64,000 nucleotides of DNA from CAYPAV01 sp964408805. Lineage in GTDB: Bacteria; Pseudomonadota; Alphaproteobacteria; UBA8366. Of this stretch, positions 1-8,608 are shown in pieces. The first letter of the stretch is position 1. Every line of letters starts with the position of its first letter. The DNA is taken from contig CAYPAV010000017.1 of the NCBI GenBank assembly GCA_964408805.1, positions 41,897-105,896 on the forward strand. The letters are read 5' to 3'. The translations under genes and the position numbers were made by a program. Under the pieces are notes generated by a model. That model searched no databases. It had not been told where the DNA came from and saw only the letters and a program-made list of their open reading frames with translations.

Positions 1-1
1 T

Positions 2-184
2 CGCGACGGCGGGCTGCTGCGCCAGATGGCGGAGACCACCGGCAAGCGCCTGATATTCTATTGCGCCTACGGCGAACGGTCGGCCCTTGCGGTGCAGACC
101 TCGGAAGGCATGGGTCTTCGCAATGTCTTCCATCTCGTGGGCGGGATCGATGCCTGGAAAGGGGCCGGGGGCGCGCTCGACTGA
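2..184 (+). CDS. Rhodanese-like sulfurtransferase, C-terminal part (runs off the left edge)
   Basis: This is the last 60 codons of a gene that begins before the window, open from base 2 to a TGA at 182-184. The translation carries a rhodanese active-site loop, C-A-Y-G-E-R-S, with the persulfide-forming cysteine present, followed by the usual family ending (HLVGGIDAWKGAG). Single-domain rhodaneses move sulfane sulfur to cyanide or other thiophilic acceptors in the cytoplasm. The true substrate cannot be read from the sequence. A second rhodanese at 8010-8330 lacks this cysteine, so the two are not equivalent. Confidence 0.85.
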   Translation, partial: RDGGLLRQMAETTGKRLIFYCAYGERSALAVQTSEGMGLRNVFHLVGGIDAWKGAGGALD

Positions 185-295
185 AGATCGTCGGCGTGAC
201 AAATTGTCGGCTTCACGATCGCGGGCCCGGCCGCCATTCTAGCGGCGGGGATCGACCCTCCATACAATTCATGCCGATCAAGGGAGCGGGAAATC

Positions 296-1702
296 ATGAC
301 GGGCGACGATAGCGAACTCACCGCCAGCAAGGGGATCTTCGATGCGGGCGGGCAAGCGGCCCCGCGCCGGCGCGAGACCGTGGGCACGCTCCGCGAGCCG
401 GCCCGCGATATTCCGATCTTCGCCACAACGGATGTTTTCGTGGTCGGCGGCGGGCCGGCCGGCACCACCGCGGCGATCGCCGCCGCCAGGATCGGCGCCG
501 ACGTCATCCTGGCCGAGCGCTACAATCATCTGGGCGGCCTCTCGACCGGCGGCTTGGTGATCTGGATCGACCGGATGTCGGACTGGGACGGCACCCACCT
601 CATTCGCGGCCTCGCCGAGGAACTGCTCGATCGGTTGCCGAGCGATGCCATCAAGGGACCGCCCCGGGACCAGTGGGGTTCGCGCGACGAGGATACCGTC
701 TTCCAATGGGCGCGCCGGCATTCGGCCTTTCACGGTACCGTCACCTGGGCGCCGATGGTCGATCCCGAATGGCTGAAGATGACCTCGCTCGATATGGTCG
801 CGGATGCGAAAATAGAACTCCTGCTGCATAGCTGGGTCGTGGCGCCGCTGGTCGAGGACGGCAAGGCGACTGGCGCCATCCTCGAATCGAAACAGGGCCG
901 GATGGCGGTCCGTGCCAAGGTCGTGGTCGACACCACGGGCGACGGCGACATGTTCGCGCGGAGCGGCGAGGCCTTCGAGGGCGATATCGAGAGCGACGAT
1001 ATCCACCACTGCGCCAATACGGCCTCGCTGATGACCGGCGTCGACGTGTCGCGCTGGCTTGAATTCCGCTCCCGGGATGCCGACGGGTTCAGCGAGTTCA
1101 TGCGCCGGGGGCGTGAGCATGCGCGGCATTTCATCCTGCCGCTCACGAGTTGGCGGGACGACACGGTGGTCTTCATGGGCCCCCGCTTCTCGGGCTTCGA
1201 CGTCCTCAATCTCGACGATCTGACCAGTGTCGAGATCATGTCCCGAAAGGCCATTGCCGAACTGCTGGCCTTCTACCGCGAGAACGCGCCCGGCTTCGAG
1301 AACGCCTGGATTATGTTGACGGCGCCGCAGCTCGGCGCCCGCCATAGCCGGCGCCTCGTCGGTATCGGGCGGATGACGGGGGCCGAGACAAAGATAGGGG
1401 CGGTCCTCGACGACGAGATCGGCGTCAGCCCCAGCCTCGGACCGAACCTGCCGCGGGTCTCGGTGCCCTATGGCGCGCTGTTGCCGCGCGAAACCGACAA
1501 TATGCTGGTCGCGGGGCGGCATATTTCGACCGACGCCCAGACCCATACCTTCATGCGCGAGATTCCGCAGTGCTGGCTGACCGGGCATGCGGCCGGCGTT
1601 GCGGCGGCGCTGAGCGTGCAGGCCGGCACTTCGCCCCGCGATCTGGCGATCCCCGACCTGCAAGCGGCCTTGCGAAAGCAGGGCGCCTTCCTCAACGATT
1701 GA
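296..1702 (+). CDS. FAD-dependent oxidoreductase
   Basis: A 468-residue flavoprotein of the FAD-dependent oxidoreductase (PF12831-like) group. After about 45 residues comes a Rossmann dinucleotide-binding motif, VVGGGPAGTTAAIAAARIGA, then an acidic residue (AER) and the GGLSTGGLV stretch typical of the family. A second FAD contact, VDTTGDGDMFA, lies mid-protein, and the C-terminal third has the MLVAGRHIS segment that usually closes the FAD site. The ATG at 296 follows GGAGCGGG. The next gene starts 15 bases after the stop, so the two are probably co-transcribed. The substrate is unknown; the following decarboxylase-like and RidA genes suggest a small catabolic cassette. Confidence 0.85.
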   Translation: MTGDDSELTASKGIFDAGGQAAPRRRETVGTLREPARDIPIFATTDVFVVGGGPAGTTAAIAAARIGADVILAERYNHLGGLSTGGLVIWIDRMSDWDGTHLIRGLAEELLDRLPSDAIKGPPRDQWGSRDEDTVFQWARRHSAFHGTVTWAPMVDPEWLKMTSLDMVADAKIELLLHSWVVAPLVEDGKATGAILESKQGRMAVRAKVVVDTTGDGDMFARSGEAFEGDIESDDIHHCANTASLMTGVDVSRWLEFRSRDADGFSEFMRRGREHARHFILPLTSWRDDTVVFMGPRFSGFDVLNLDDLTSVEIMSRKAIAELLAFYRENAPGFENAWIMLTAPQLGARHSRRLVGIGRMTGAETKIGAVLDDEIGVSPSLGPNLPRVSVPYGALLPRETDNMLVAGRHISTDAQTHTFMREIPQCWLTGHAAGVAAALSVQAGTSPRDLAIPDLQAALRKQGAFLND

Positions 1703-1717
1703 GCCCGGAGGCCCGCG

Positions 1718-2707
1718 ATGACCAAATTGACGATCAGCCTCGCCGGCGTCGATTACGACCGGACGCGCGCCTTGTTCGACGGCCGCGTCGGCATCGACGG
1801 CTGCGAGGTCGTGGCCTCTCCGATGACGCCGGAGGAAGCCTTCCACCGCGCCTTCAAGTTCCAGGAGTTCGACGTCACCGAGCTTTCCATGTCGAGCTAC
1901 ATGAACCAGGTGGCGGAGGGGGTGAACGCCTATGTCGCCATTCCCGCCTTCGTCTCGCGCATGTTCCGGCATTCCTCGATCTACATCCGCACCGACAAGG
2001 GCATCGAGACGCCGGCCGACCTCGAGGGCAAGGTCATCGGCGTGCCCGAATACCAGATGACGGCCGCCCTCTGGGCCCGTGGGCTGCTGGCGGACGAATA
2101 CGGTGTCGAGGCGGCGGATTTGAGCTGGCGCGACGGCGGGCTGGAGGAGGCGGGACGCCTGCCGAGCGTCACCCTCGACCTGCCGGGCGGCGTGCATCTG
2201 GAGACCATCCCCCTCGACCAGACGCTCTCGGGCCTGCTCGATACGGGCGGGATCGACGCCATGATGTCGGCGCGGGCGCCGTCGTGCTTCCACACGAATG
2301 ATCACGTCGACCGTCTCTTTCCCGATTACCGCCGGGCCGAGGAGGCCTATTTCGCCAAGACCGGGCTCTTTCCCATCATGCATCTGGTCGGCATCCGGAA
2401 GTCCCTCTACGAGAAACACCCCTGGCTCGCGGTCAATGTCCTCAAGGCCTATATGGAAGCAAAGGCGATCTGCTATCGCCGCCAGGCCCAGGTCGGCCAC
2501 CTGCACACCACGCTGCCCTGGCCGGTCGACGCCTTCGAGGATGCGAAGAAACTGATGGGCGACGATTTCTGGCGCTACGGCGTCGACGAGAACGCCCGCG
2601 AAATAGAGGCGATGACGCGGTATTCCTTCGACCAGGGCCTGACGAGCCGGAAACTCACCGCCGCCGACCTCTTCGCCCCCTCCACGACCGCGCTGCTGAA
2701 GGTGTAG
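1718..2707 (+). CDS. 4,5-dihydroxyphthalate decarboxylase-like / periplasmic-binding-fold protein
   Basis: A 329-residue protein resembling the 4,5-dihydroxyphthalate decarboxylase (Pht5-like) family, which shares the fold of SsuA/THI5-type substrate-binding proteins. Family-like segments are the start LTISLAGVDYDRTRALFDG, the FDVTELSMSSY motif near residue 55, and GKVIGVPEYQMTAALWARG near residue 110. No signal peptide is visible, which fits a cytoplasmic enzyme better than an ABC-transporter binding protein. It lies 15 bases after the FAD oxidoreductase and 20 bases before a RidA gene. Whether it decarboxylates an aromatic diacid or only binds a ligand cannot be decided here. Confidence 0.75.
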   Translation: MTKLTISLAGVDYDRTRALFDGRVGIDGCEVVASPMTPEEAFHRAFKFQEFDVTELSMSSYMNQVAEGVNAYVAIPAFVSRMFRHSSIYIRTDKGIETPADLEGKVIGVPEYQMTAALWARGLLADEYGVEAADLSWRDGGLEEAGRLPSVTLDLPGGVHLETIPLDQTLSGLLDTGGIDAMMSARAPSCFHTNDHVDRLFPDYRRAEEAYFAKTGLFPIMHLVGIRKSLYEKHPWLAVNVLKAYMEAKAICYRRQAQVGHLHTTLPWPVDAFEDAKKLMGDDFWRYGVDENAREIEAMTRYSFDQGLTSRKLTAADLFAPSTTALLKV

Positions 2708-2727
2708 ACGGCGTCAAGGAGAGAGAC

Positions 2728-3120
2728 ATGGAGCTGGAACACGTTCATTCCGACGAGACGCCCGCCCCCCTGAGCGCCCATAGCGACGCCGTGATCATCC
2801 CGGCGAACGCCCGCATCCTGATCAGCTCCGGGCTCCTCGGCATGCGGCAGGACGGGACCGTGCCCGACACCATCGAGGCCCAGGTCGCCGCCGCCTTCGA
2901 CAACGTGGAAGCGGTGCTGCGCGCCGGCGGCATGGGGCTGGCCGATCTCGTCAAGATGACCGCCTTCATCACCGATGCCTCCTACCGCGACGCCTACCGC
3001 GCCGAACGCGCCAAACGCGTCGGCGACCCGCCGCCCGCCTCCACCCGCATCGTCATCACCGGCCTCTCCAATCCGGAACTCAAGGTCGAGATCGAGGTGA
3101 TCGCCGCGAAGCCGGAGTGA
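2728..3120 (+). CDS. RidA family (YjgF/UK114) protein
   Basis: A 130-residue RidA-type protein, the usual length. The expected arginine is present in STRIVITGL, and the C-terminal glutamate lies in KVEIEVIA. The central KMTAFITDA stretch is also typical. RidA proteins hydrolyse reactive enamine/imine intermediates to keto acids and ammonia; divergent copies often sit with catabolic oxidoreductases. It is the third gene of a tight cassette starting at 296, so an imine or enamine may arise in that pathway. This is an inference from context. A GAGAGA-type ribosome-binding site precedes the ATG. A second RidA gene lies at 55577. Confidence 0.85.
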   Translation: MELEHVHSDETPAPLSAHSDAVIIPANARILISSGLLGMRQDGTVPDTIEAQVAAAFDNVEAVLRAGGMGLADLVKMTAFITDASYRDAYRAERAKRVGDPPPASTRIVITGLSNPELKVEIEVIAAKPE

Positions 3121-3166
3121 CGGCTGGCGTTGGCGGCCGTGCTCTAAGATTCGAGGCGCGAAGAAA

Positions 3167-3218
3167 AATGGGGAGATGACCTTTTTCCCCTTCGGGGAAG
3201 AAAGGATCAGTCCCCATT
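3167..3218. repeat. Nested inverted repeat (possible REP-like relic or terminator)
   Basis: An outer arm AATGGGGA (3167-3174) is repeated inverted as TCCCCATT (3211-3218), and inside it CCCC-TTCG-GGGG forms a stable tetraloop hairpin. It follows the RidA stop by 46 bases and could end that transcript, but no T-run follows. The stretch from 3170 resembles, in opposite orientation, one at 4411-4434 on the other side of the SMP-30 gene. Confidence 0.55.
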
Positions 3219-3394
3219 AATCCCGGCCGTGCCATGATAGACCGAATATCCTTACCCATTTTCCAAAATCTCGATGAATTTCCAGCAGGCCCAAGCTGAC
3301 CGGGCGCGGATTCAATCTATCATCATTCATGACCCGAAAAGGGCCACGGCCGTTTTCTGCCGAAGACGCCCCCGCCAACCGAAAGGCCCTCCCA

Positions 3395-4285
3395 ATGAAC
3401 GATCTGCCCAATATTCTTGATTCCACCGAAGCCGTGCGCCAAGCGACGGGATATGTCTTTACCGAAGGGCCAGTGTGGCATCCGGACGGGTTTTATTATT
3501 TCAACGATATCCGGCCGGGGACTCTGTATCGGCTGGTGCTCGGGGAGGCGCCGGAGATGATCCGGAAGACCCGAGGCGGCAACGGCATGACGCTCGATCT
3601 GGAGGGCCGGCTGATCCAATGCGAGGGCGAGGGAAACCGCCTCACCCGCACCGAGCATGACGGCACGGTGACGACCCTTGTCGACCACTTCGAGGGCGGG
3701 CGCTTCAACCGGCCAAACGACGTGATTTGTCATTCGGACGGCAGTCTCTATTTTACCGATCCCTCGATGCGCGTTCGATTCGCCAAGCGCGAACAGCCGA
3801 GCGCCGACGGCGAGGATGGCGTTTGGGCGGGGGCGCGGGTCTACCGGGTGGCGCCAGACGGCGATATTTTGGCCGTTGTGACCTGCGAGTATCCGAACGG
3901 GCTCGCCCTCTCGCCCGACGAGCGGACACTCTACGTGGCCAATACCCGATCGACGAAATACATCCACGCCATCGATATCGATGCCGACGGAAAGATGCTG
4001 GACCGGCGTATCTTCGCCGATTTGAGCGGTCTCGAATCGGGCGTTCCTGACGGCATGAAAATCGATCAATTGGGCCGTGTCTATTGTACCGGGCCCGGCG
4101 GGATCTGGGTGATGGAGCCGGACGGAACCCATATCGGGACCATTCGGGTGCCGGAACAGGCGGTCAATTTCACCTTCGGCGGAGACGATCTAAGGACGCT
4201 TTTCGTGACCGCCGTGACCTCGGTCTACACCTTGCGGGTCAAGACGCCGGGGCAGCCCCATCCTTGGTACCTCGTCCGCGAATAG
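3395..4285 (+). CDS. SMP-30/gluconolactonase family protein
   Basis: A beta-propeller lactonase of about 296 residues in the SMP-30/gluconolactonase/LRE-like family, which opens sugar or aldonate lactones using a divalent metal. The metal-ligand positions are recognisable: Glu in FTEGPVWHPDG near the N-terminus, Asn in FNRPNDVICHSDGS, Asn in YPNGLALSPDE and Asp in GVPDGMKID. The reading frame is open from 3329, but the ATG at 3395 gives the family-like start MNDLPNIL, so I prefer it. The gene stands alone, with related inverted-repeat relics on both sides. The substrate is not predictable. Confidence 0.82.
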   Translation: MNDLPNILDSTEAVRQATGYVFTEGPVWHPDGFYYFNDIRPGTLYRLVLGEAPEMIRKTRGGNGMTLDLEGRLIQCEGEGNRLTRTEHDGTVTTLVDHFEGGRFNRPNDVICHSDGSLYFTDPSMRVRFAKREQPSADGEDGVWAGARVYRVAPDGDILAVVTCEYPNGLALSPDERTLYVANTRSTKYIHAIDIDADGKMLDRRIFADLSGLESGVPDGMKIDQLGRVYCTGPGGIWVMEPDGTHIGTIRVPEQAVNFTFGGDDLRTLFVTAVTSVYTLRVKTPGQPHPWYLVRE

Positions 4286-4410
4286 GTTCTAGCTTTCGAC
4301 CGGCCCAATAAAGCGGCCCTAGATTCCGGTTGAAAGCGCACCACGGGATTGATTGCGGACTTCGTAAGGTGCCCGTGAAACCCGGGTTAGCTCACGATGC
4401 CTTGTTCCCA

Positions 4411-4434
4411 AATAGGAAAAGGGGTCATGTCCCC
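4411..4434 (-). repeat. Relic related to the 3170-3190 repeat
   Basis: Read on the minus strand this is GGGGACATGACCCCTTTTCC, close to GGGGAGATGACCTTTTTCC at 3170-3188 on the plus strand. Together they bracket the SMP-30 gene as divergent inverted copies. No other gene-like content is visible between 4286 and 4482. Confidence 0.4.
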
Positions 4435-4482
4435 GCTCTTCTTCGCGTTCTAATTCCGTCAAACGCGGTATCGGGCTCAAGG

Positions 4483-5082
4483 TCAGCGGTTGACGTTCTC
4501 CGCGTAGAATGCCGAGGGCAGATTGTCCTTCGGCCAGTCGTCGCCGTTCTCGAAGGGGGCGACGCCGACGGCGTGACGGGCCATGCCGGATTCCAGCATC
4601 GCCATCGAGACGATCTCGCAGACGCCGACATCGTCGATGCCGTGATCGCGGAGGCGCTGGAAATCCTCGTCCGTCGTGCCCTCGTTGAACGCCACTTTGC
4701 GGGCGAAGCGGAGCACATCCTTCCACATCGGATCCAAATTCTCGGACGTTTCGAATTCGAGACAATCCATGACGTCGTCCTGGGTCATGTCGAAATGCTC
4801 GATCAGGTGGGTCTGGTGGTTGTTGATGCAGCGCGGGCAATCGACCTCGGCGGCGCAGACCAGCGAGATCGCGTTCAGCAAGGGCTTCGGCAGCGAGCCC
4901 TCCGTCATCTGCAATCGCTTCGTCAGGGTCCACCAGCCCTTCAACAACTCGATATCGAGCGCGAAGAAGCCCCAGGTGGGGGTGAGGAAATTGGCGCCCT
5001 TCGTCTTGCGGATATCGTCGAAGATCGCGGCGACCTCGTCGTCGGCGAATTCGGGTTGGGTCAGTTTGACTTTGTCGACCAT
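4483..5082 (-). CDS. Carboxymuconolactone decarboxylase / AhpD-like protein
   Basis: A 199-residue all-helical protein of the carboxymuconolactone decarboxylase superfamily. The AhpD-type redox motif E-x2-C-x2-C-x3-H is complete in AEVDCPRCINNH near residue 80, so a thiol peroxidase or disulfide-exchange role is more likely than true lactone decarboxylation. The ATG at 5082 follows GAGGGGGG. It is monocistronic, with the minus-strand exporter pair about 100 bases upstream. The substrate or partner is unknown. Confidence 0.8.
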   Translation of the reverse strand: MVDKVKLTQPEFADDEVAAIFDDIRKTKGANFLTPTWGFFALDIELLKGWWTLTKRLQMTEGSLPKPLLNAISLVCAAEVDCPRCINNHQTHLIEHFDMTQDDVMDCLEFETSENLDPMWKDVLRFARKVAFNEGTTDEDFQRLRDHGIDDVGVCEIVSMAMLESGMARHAVGVAPFENGDDWPKDNLPSAFYAENVNR

Positions 5083-5179
5083 CGCATCGGCCCCCCCTCA
5101 AGGCGCGGCATCCGCGCGGGATTAGGAGACCGACTCTACCAGCGCGCCGTCACGGCGCAAGCGATGACCGAAAGTGTTT

Positions 5180-5926
5180 TTAACGCCGGCTGAAGGCCGC
5201 GTTCGCGCCGACGCCGGCCGCGACGGCGATCAGAATGGCGATCAACCCGTGAAATTTCGGGTGCTCGTGGGCGAGGCGGAAGATGTCGGCCTCGAGCCCG
5301 CTTTTCGAGACGTAGAGCGGGGTTCGCTGGGCGCTCGCCACCTTGCCGTCGCGGAGCAGCAGGACCTCGGCGGTATAGATTCCGGTCGGCACGTTGGCGG
5401 GGAAGATGACCTCCGTGCGGAAGAGCCGGCCGCCGATCACGCCGACATTGCCTTCGAGCAGCCCGTAATGGCCGAGGCGCTGCTTGGAGCGTACCAGGGC
5501 GGCGTGGAAATCGGCTTCCTTGGCCGGCGAGATCTCGCCGCGGGGTTTGAACTTCAAATATTCGACGCCGATCTGATGCCGCTCGCGGACCTCCAGCGGC
5601 AGCCATTCGTCGAGCTCGATGCTGGCCATCACCTGGTAGAAGGAGAAGGCGTTCTCGAAGGTGACGCCGTCGCGATTGGCCCAGACGCCGGCGACCCGTC
5701 CCTTGCGGCGGATCGTGACCGGCGCGCGCGGGCCCCGGATGATGACGACGACCTCGCCCCGGCCCTCGATCGCACCGAACAGCAGTACCTTGGCCCCGGT
5801 GAACCCGGTGTCGATCTTGACCAAATGCTCGGAGAGATCGGCGAGGAGCGGCTCGCCGGCGCGCGCCGCAACGGCGATCGCCGAGAGGACGGCAAGCAAA
5901 AGGAGAAAGCGCCGCGCCATTCTCAA
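5180..5926 (-). CDS. TIGR02186-like membrane-anchored protein
   Basis: A 248-residue protein with an N-terminal hydrophobic signal or anchor (RRFLLLLAVLSAIAVAARAG), a beta-rich exported middle, and a second hydrophobic segment near the C-terminus (LIAILIAVAAGVGANAAF). This layout matches the alphaproteobacterial TIGR02186 family, which is commonly coupled to TauE/SafE exporters. Its ATG overlaps the end of the upstream exporter gene by 4 bases, so translation is probably coupled. The likely job is as an accessory to the exporter. The biochemical role of the family is not established. Confidence 0.75.
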   Translation of the reverse strand: MRMARRFLLLLAVLSAIAVAARAGEPLLADLSEHLVKIDTGFTGAKVLLFGAIEGRGEVVVIIRGPRAPVTIRRKGRVAGVWANRDGVTFENAFSFYQVMASIELDEWLPLEVRERHQIGVEYLKFKPRGEISPAKEADFHAALVRSKQRLGHYGLLEGNVGVIGGRLFRTEVIFPANVPTGIYTAEVLLLRDGKVASAQRTPLYVSKSGLEADIFRLAHEHPKFHGLIAILIAVAAGVGANAAFSRR

Positions 5927-6843
5927 TGCCCTCCCGTGAAGCCGATGCCGTAGAGGTCGTCGGGCGTGACCACCAGATCGAAGGCGATCTTGCCGCAGAC
6001 CGAAAGCACGATGATCGCCAGGAGCCCGCGCAGCTGCTCGCCCCGGAGGTGCGCGCCGACGATGGCGCCGAGCTGGGCGCCGATCACGCCGCCCAGTATG
6101 AGCAGGAGGGCCAGCATCATGTCGACGGTTTGGTTCAAGGTCGATTGCAGGAAGGTCGCGTTGGCGGTCACGAAGATGATCTGGAAGAGCGAGGTACCGA
6201 CGACCACATTGGTCGGCATGCCGAGCAGGTAGATCATGGCCGGCACCATGACGAAGCCGCCGCCGACACCCATGATGGCGGAAAGGATACCGACGAAGAC
6301 CCCGATCATCAGCGGCAAGAGCGCGCTGATATAGAGCTTCGATTTCCGAAAGCGCATCTTGAAGGGGAGGCCGTGCAGGAAATTGTGCTGATGCAACTTC
6401 CGCCGGGCACCGCCGGGCGAGCGGCTTCGGCGGAGGGCTCGCAGGCTCTCGAACAGCATCAGCCCGCCGACGGTGCTCAGGAAGACGACATAGGAGAGCC
6501 GGATCACGAGATCAATCTGCCCCGTGCTTCGCAATTCGCGGAACAGCCAGACGCCGAAGGTGGAGCCGATGAGGCCGCCGATCAGCAGCACGGCACCCAT
6601 CTTGAAATCGACATTGCCGCGCCGCCAATGGGCCATCACGCCCGAGACCGACGAGGCCAGGATCTGGTTCGCCTCGGTGCCGACCGCGATCGGCGGCGGA
6701 ATGCCGAGGAAAATCAACAGCGGCGTCATCAGGAAGCCGCCGCCGACGCCGAAAATCCCGGACAGCATGCCGACCCCGGTGCCCATTCCCAGCACCAGGA
6801 AAACATTCACCGACAATTCGGCGATCGGCAGATAGATATGCAC
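5923..6843 (-). CDS. Sulfite exporter TauE/SafE family protein
   Basis: A 306-residue inner-membrane protein with about eight hydrophobic segments and two copies of the family repeat: IFGVGGGFLMTPLLIFLGI in the N-terminal half and IMGVGGGFVMVPAMIYLLGM in the C-terminal half. TauE/SafE proteins are thought to export sulfite, sulfoacetate or related organosulfur anions. A charged, arginine-rich loop (residues about 140-170) separates the halves. It is the first gene of a two-gene unit with the TIGR02186-like gene. The rhodanese genes nearby also handle sulfur, but the link is only by location. Confidence 0.85.
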   Translation of the reverse strand: MHIYLPIAELSVNVFLVLGMGTGVGMLSGIFGVGGGFLMTPLLIFLGIPPPIAVGTEANQILASSVSGVMAHWRRGNVDFKMGAVLLIGGLIGSTFGVWLFRELRSTGQIDLVIRLSYVVFLSTVGGLMLFESLRALRRSRSPGGARRKLHQHNFLHGLPFKMRFRKSKLYISALLPLMIGVFVGILSAIMGVGGGFVMVPAMIYLLGMPTNVVVGTSLFQIIFVTANATFLQSTLNQTVDMMLALLLILGGVIGAQLGAIVGAHLRGEQLRGLLAIIVLSVCGKIAFDLVVTPDDLYGIGFTGGH

Positions 6844-7106
6844 GTCCCAATTCCTTCGAAGGGCCGCCGCGTGGACGGCGGTCGGCCTCCGGCCACTTTA
6901 TCCGGGGCCGGTGATCGCAAGCGGCTTTTCCCGGAACGCGGCGGACTATGCGCCCGGCCATGACCGAGTGCAAGACGAGGCGGGGCAAGGGCTGCGATGC
7001 GCGGCTTTTTGTCGCGGGGTGGCGGACATCCCCCTTTGCCGTATACGCGTGCCCGCTCTAGGTTTCATGCGACGCGCATGGCGAACCAGTGGAGGAGTGT
7101 CTCCTG

Positions 7107-7991
7107 ATGTCCTATCAGTCGGTCTTTCGGCCCGATCTCTTCGCCGGGCAGGTGCAGGTCGTCACCGGCGGCGGTAGCGGGATCGGTCGCTGCATCGCCC
7201 ATGAACTGGCGTCGCTCGGCGCACATGTGGTGCTGATCGGACGCCGGGTCGAGAAGCTGGAAGCGGTGGCGGCGGAAATCGCGGAGGACGGCGGCTCGGT
7301 GGACTGTTGGGCCGTCGATATTCGCGACGAGGCCGCGGTCGAGCGCGTCGTCGGCGAGATCCTGGCCCGCCACGATCGGATCGACGGGCTGATCAACAAC
7401 GCGGGCGGCCAGTACACGTCCGATCTCGAGGACATCTCGAAGAAGGGCTGGGAGGCGGTGGTCGCGACCAACCTGACCGGCGGCTTCCTGATGAGCCGCG
7501 AGGTCTACCGCCAATGCATGAAGGAGAGCGGCGGCGCCATCGTCAACATCATCGCCGATATGTGGCGCTCGATGGTGGAGATGGGGCATTCGGGTGCCGC
7601 GCGCGCGGGCATGCTGAACCTGACCTGGACGGCCGCCGCCGAATGGGGGCCGGCGGGCGTCAGGGTCAACGCGGTGGCGCCCGGATGGGTGATCTCGTCC
7701 GGCTTCGATGCCTATGACGATCCGGAATTCAGCGCCCGCTTCCGGCGGCTCCACGAATTCACGCCCTTGAAGCGGCTCGGCAGCGAGGCCGAGTGCGCGG
7801 CCGCGGTCACCTTCCTGCAATCGCCCGCGGCCGGGTTCATCAGCGGGGCCTGCATTCGCGTCGACGGGGGCGCGCCCAACGTTGCCACCCACGTGCCGAT
7901 CCGCGAAGGGATCGGCGCCGGACCCGCTTTCGACGGCTTCCACCGCGCCATTACGCCTTCGGTCCTGACCGAGGACGACCCGCCCGAGTAA
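7107..7991 (+). CDS. SDR oxidoreductase resembling peroxisomal trans-2-enoyl-CoA reductase (PECR)
   Basis: A 294-residue short-chain dehydrogenase. The cofactor motif TGGGSGIG and an Arg-Arg after beta-2 (LIGRRVEKL) favour NADP(H). The NNAG motif is present. The usual Tyr-x3-Lys is replaced by HSGAARAG, the same form seen in human PECR and its bacterial relatives, so the likely reaction is reduction of 2-enoyl-CoA. The frame opens at a GTG (7089), but GGAGGAG at 7091-7097 lies ideally for the ATG at 7107. It converges with the rhodanese gene at 8010. Confidence 0.8.
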   Translation: MSYQSVFRPDLFAGQVQVVTGGGSGIGRCIAHELASLGAHVVLIGRRVEKLEAVAAEIAEDGGSVDCWAVDIRDEAAVERVVGEILARHDRIDGLINNAGGQYTSDLEDISKKGWEAVVATNLTGGFLMSREVYRQCMKESGGAIVNIIADMWRSMVEMGHSGAARAGMLNLTWTAAAEWGPAGVRVNAVAPGWVISSGFDAYDDPEFSARFRRLHEFTPLKRLGSEAECAAAVTFLQSPAAGFISGACIRVDGGAPNVATHVPIREGIGAGPAFDGFHRAITPSVLTEDDPPE

Positions 7992-8009
7992 CGGACGCCG
8001 GAATTCGGG

Positions 8010-8330
8010 TTAGCGGGTGATCGGATTGCCGGCCTCGTACCAGGCCTGGAGACCGCCAGCGAGGCGGTGGATCGTGCCCGGGTGGCCCGCCGCGGCGAGG
8101 TGCTGGGCCGCGACGCCGCAGCGCACCCCAATGGCGTATTGCACGATCAGCTTCTTGTCCTCATGCGGCGGGAGTGCGGCCGGGTCGAAGCTGGAGAGAG
8201 GCAAAGAGACCGCCCCTTCGATATGCGCCATGGCGAACTCGTGCGCCTCGCGGACGTCGATGACGACGGCCTCGCCGGCATCGATCCAGCCACGTGCCGT
8301 CTCCGGTTCGATGAATTCGATCTCGGTCAT
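8010..8330 (-). CDS. Rhodanese-fold protein lacking the catalytic cysteine
   Basis: A 106-residue single rhodanese domain with the family start (AVVIDVREAHEFAMAHIEGA) and end (LAGGLQAWYEAGNP). In the active-site loop the catalytic Cys position is Tyr: the loop reads Y-A-I-G-V-R-C against the canonical C-x-x-G-x-R-S. The only cysteine sits two residues after the glycine, where Ser or Thr is usual. It may be a non-catalytic binding domain or use a displaced thiol. The 278 bases upstream (8331-8608) show no convincing gene. Confidence 0.8.
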   Translation of the reverse strand: MTEIEFIEPETARGWIDAGEAVVIDVREAHEFAMAHIEGAVSLPLSSFDPAALPPHEDKKLIVQYAIGVRCGVAAQHLAAAGHPGTIHRLAGGLQAWYEAGNPITR

Positions 8331-8608
8331 CGCGCACCCACCATCCTAAGACCCTATTCGACATTAATTTATGCGGTCGACCCGCTTCGTGTATTCGTCG
8401 ACAAGGTGCGAGCCATACCATGGTAAGCGTACCACAGGTGGGCCGCGCCGCCGACCGGCAATCACGCTAAGTGGATCTTCGATGGGTCGGAACGGCCTTT
8501 CGGGGGCATTGCGAAACCCGGTCGATGCACCGCGTCGCCCGGCGTTTCGCGTCTAGCCAGCGAAACCATTGCGGCCCATCAAACGCGATTATGAATGACG
8601 TATGGGGT

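Noticed and set aside
278..2506. A 742-codon open frame on the minus strand
   Set aside because: It is antisense to the FAD oxidoreductase and the decarboxylase-like gene, has no recognisable domain and is rich in His/Arg/Asp/Gly typical of shadows in GC-rich coding DNA.
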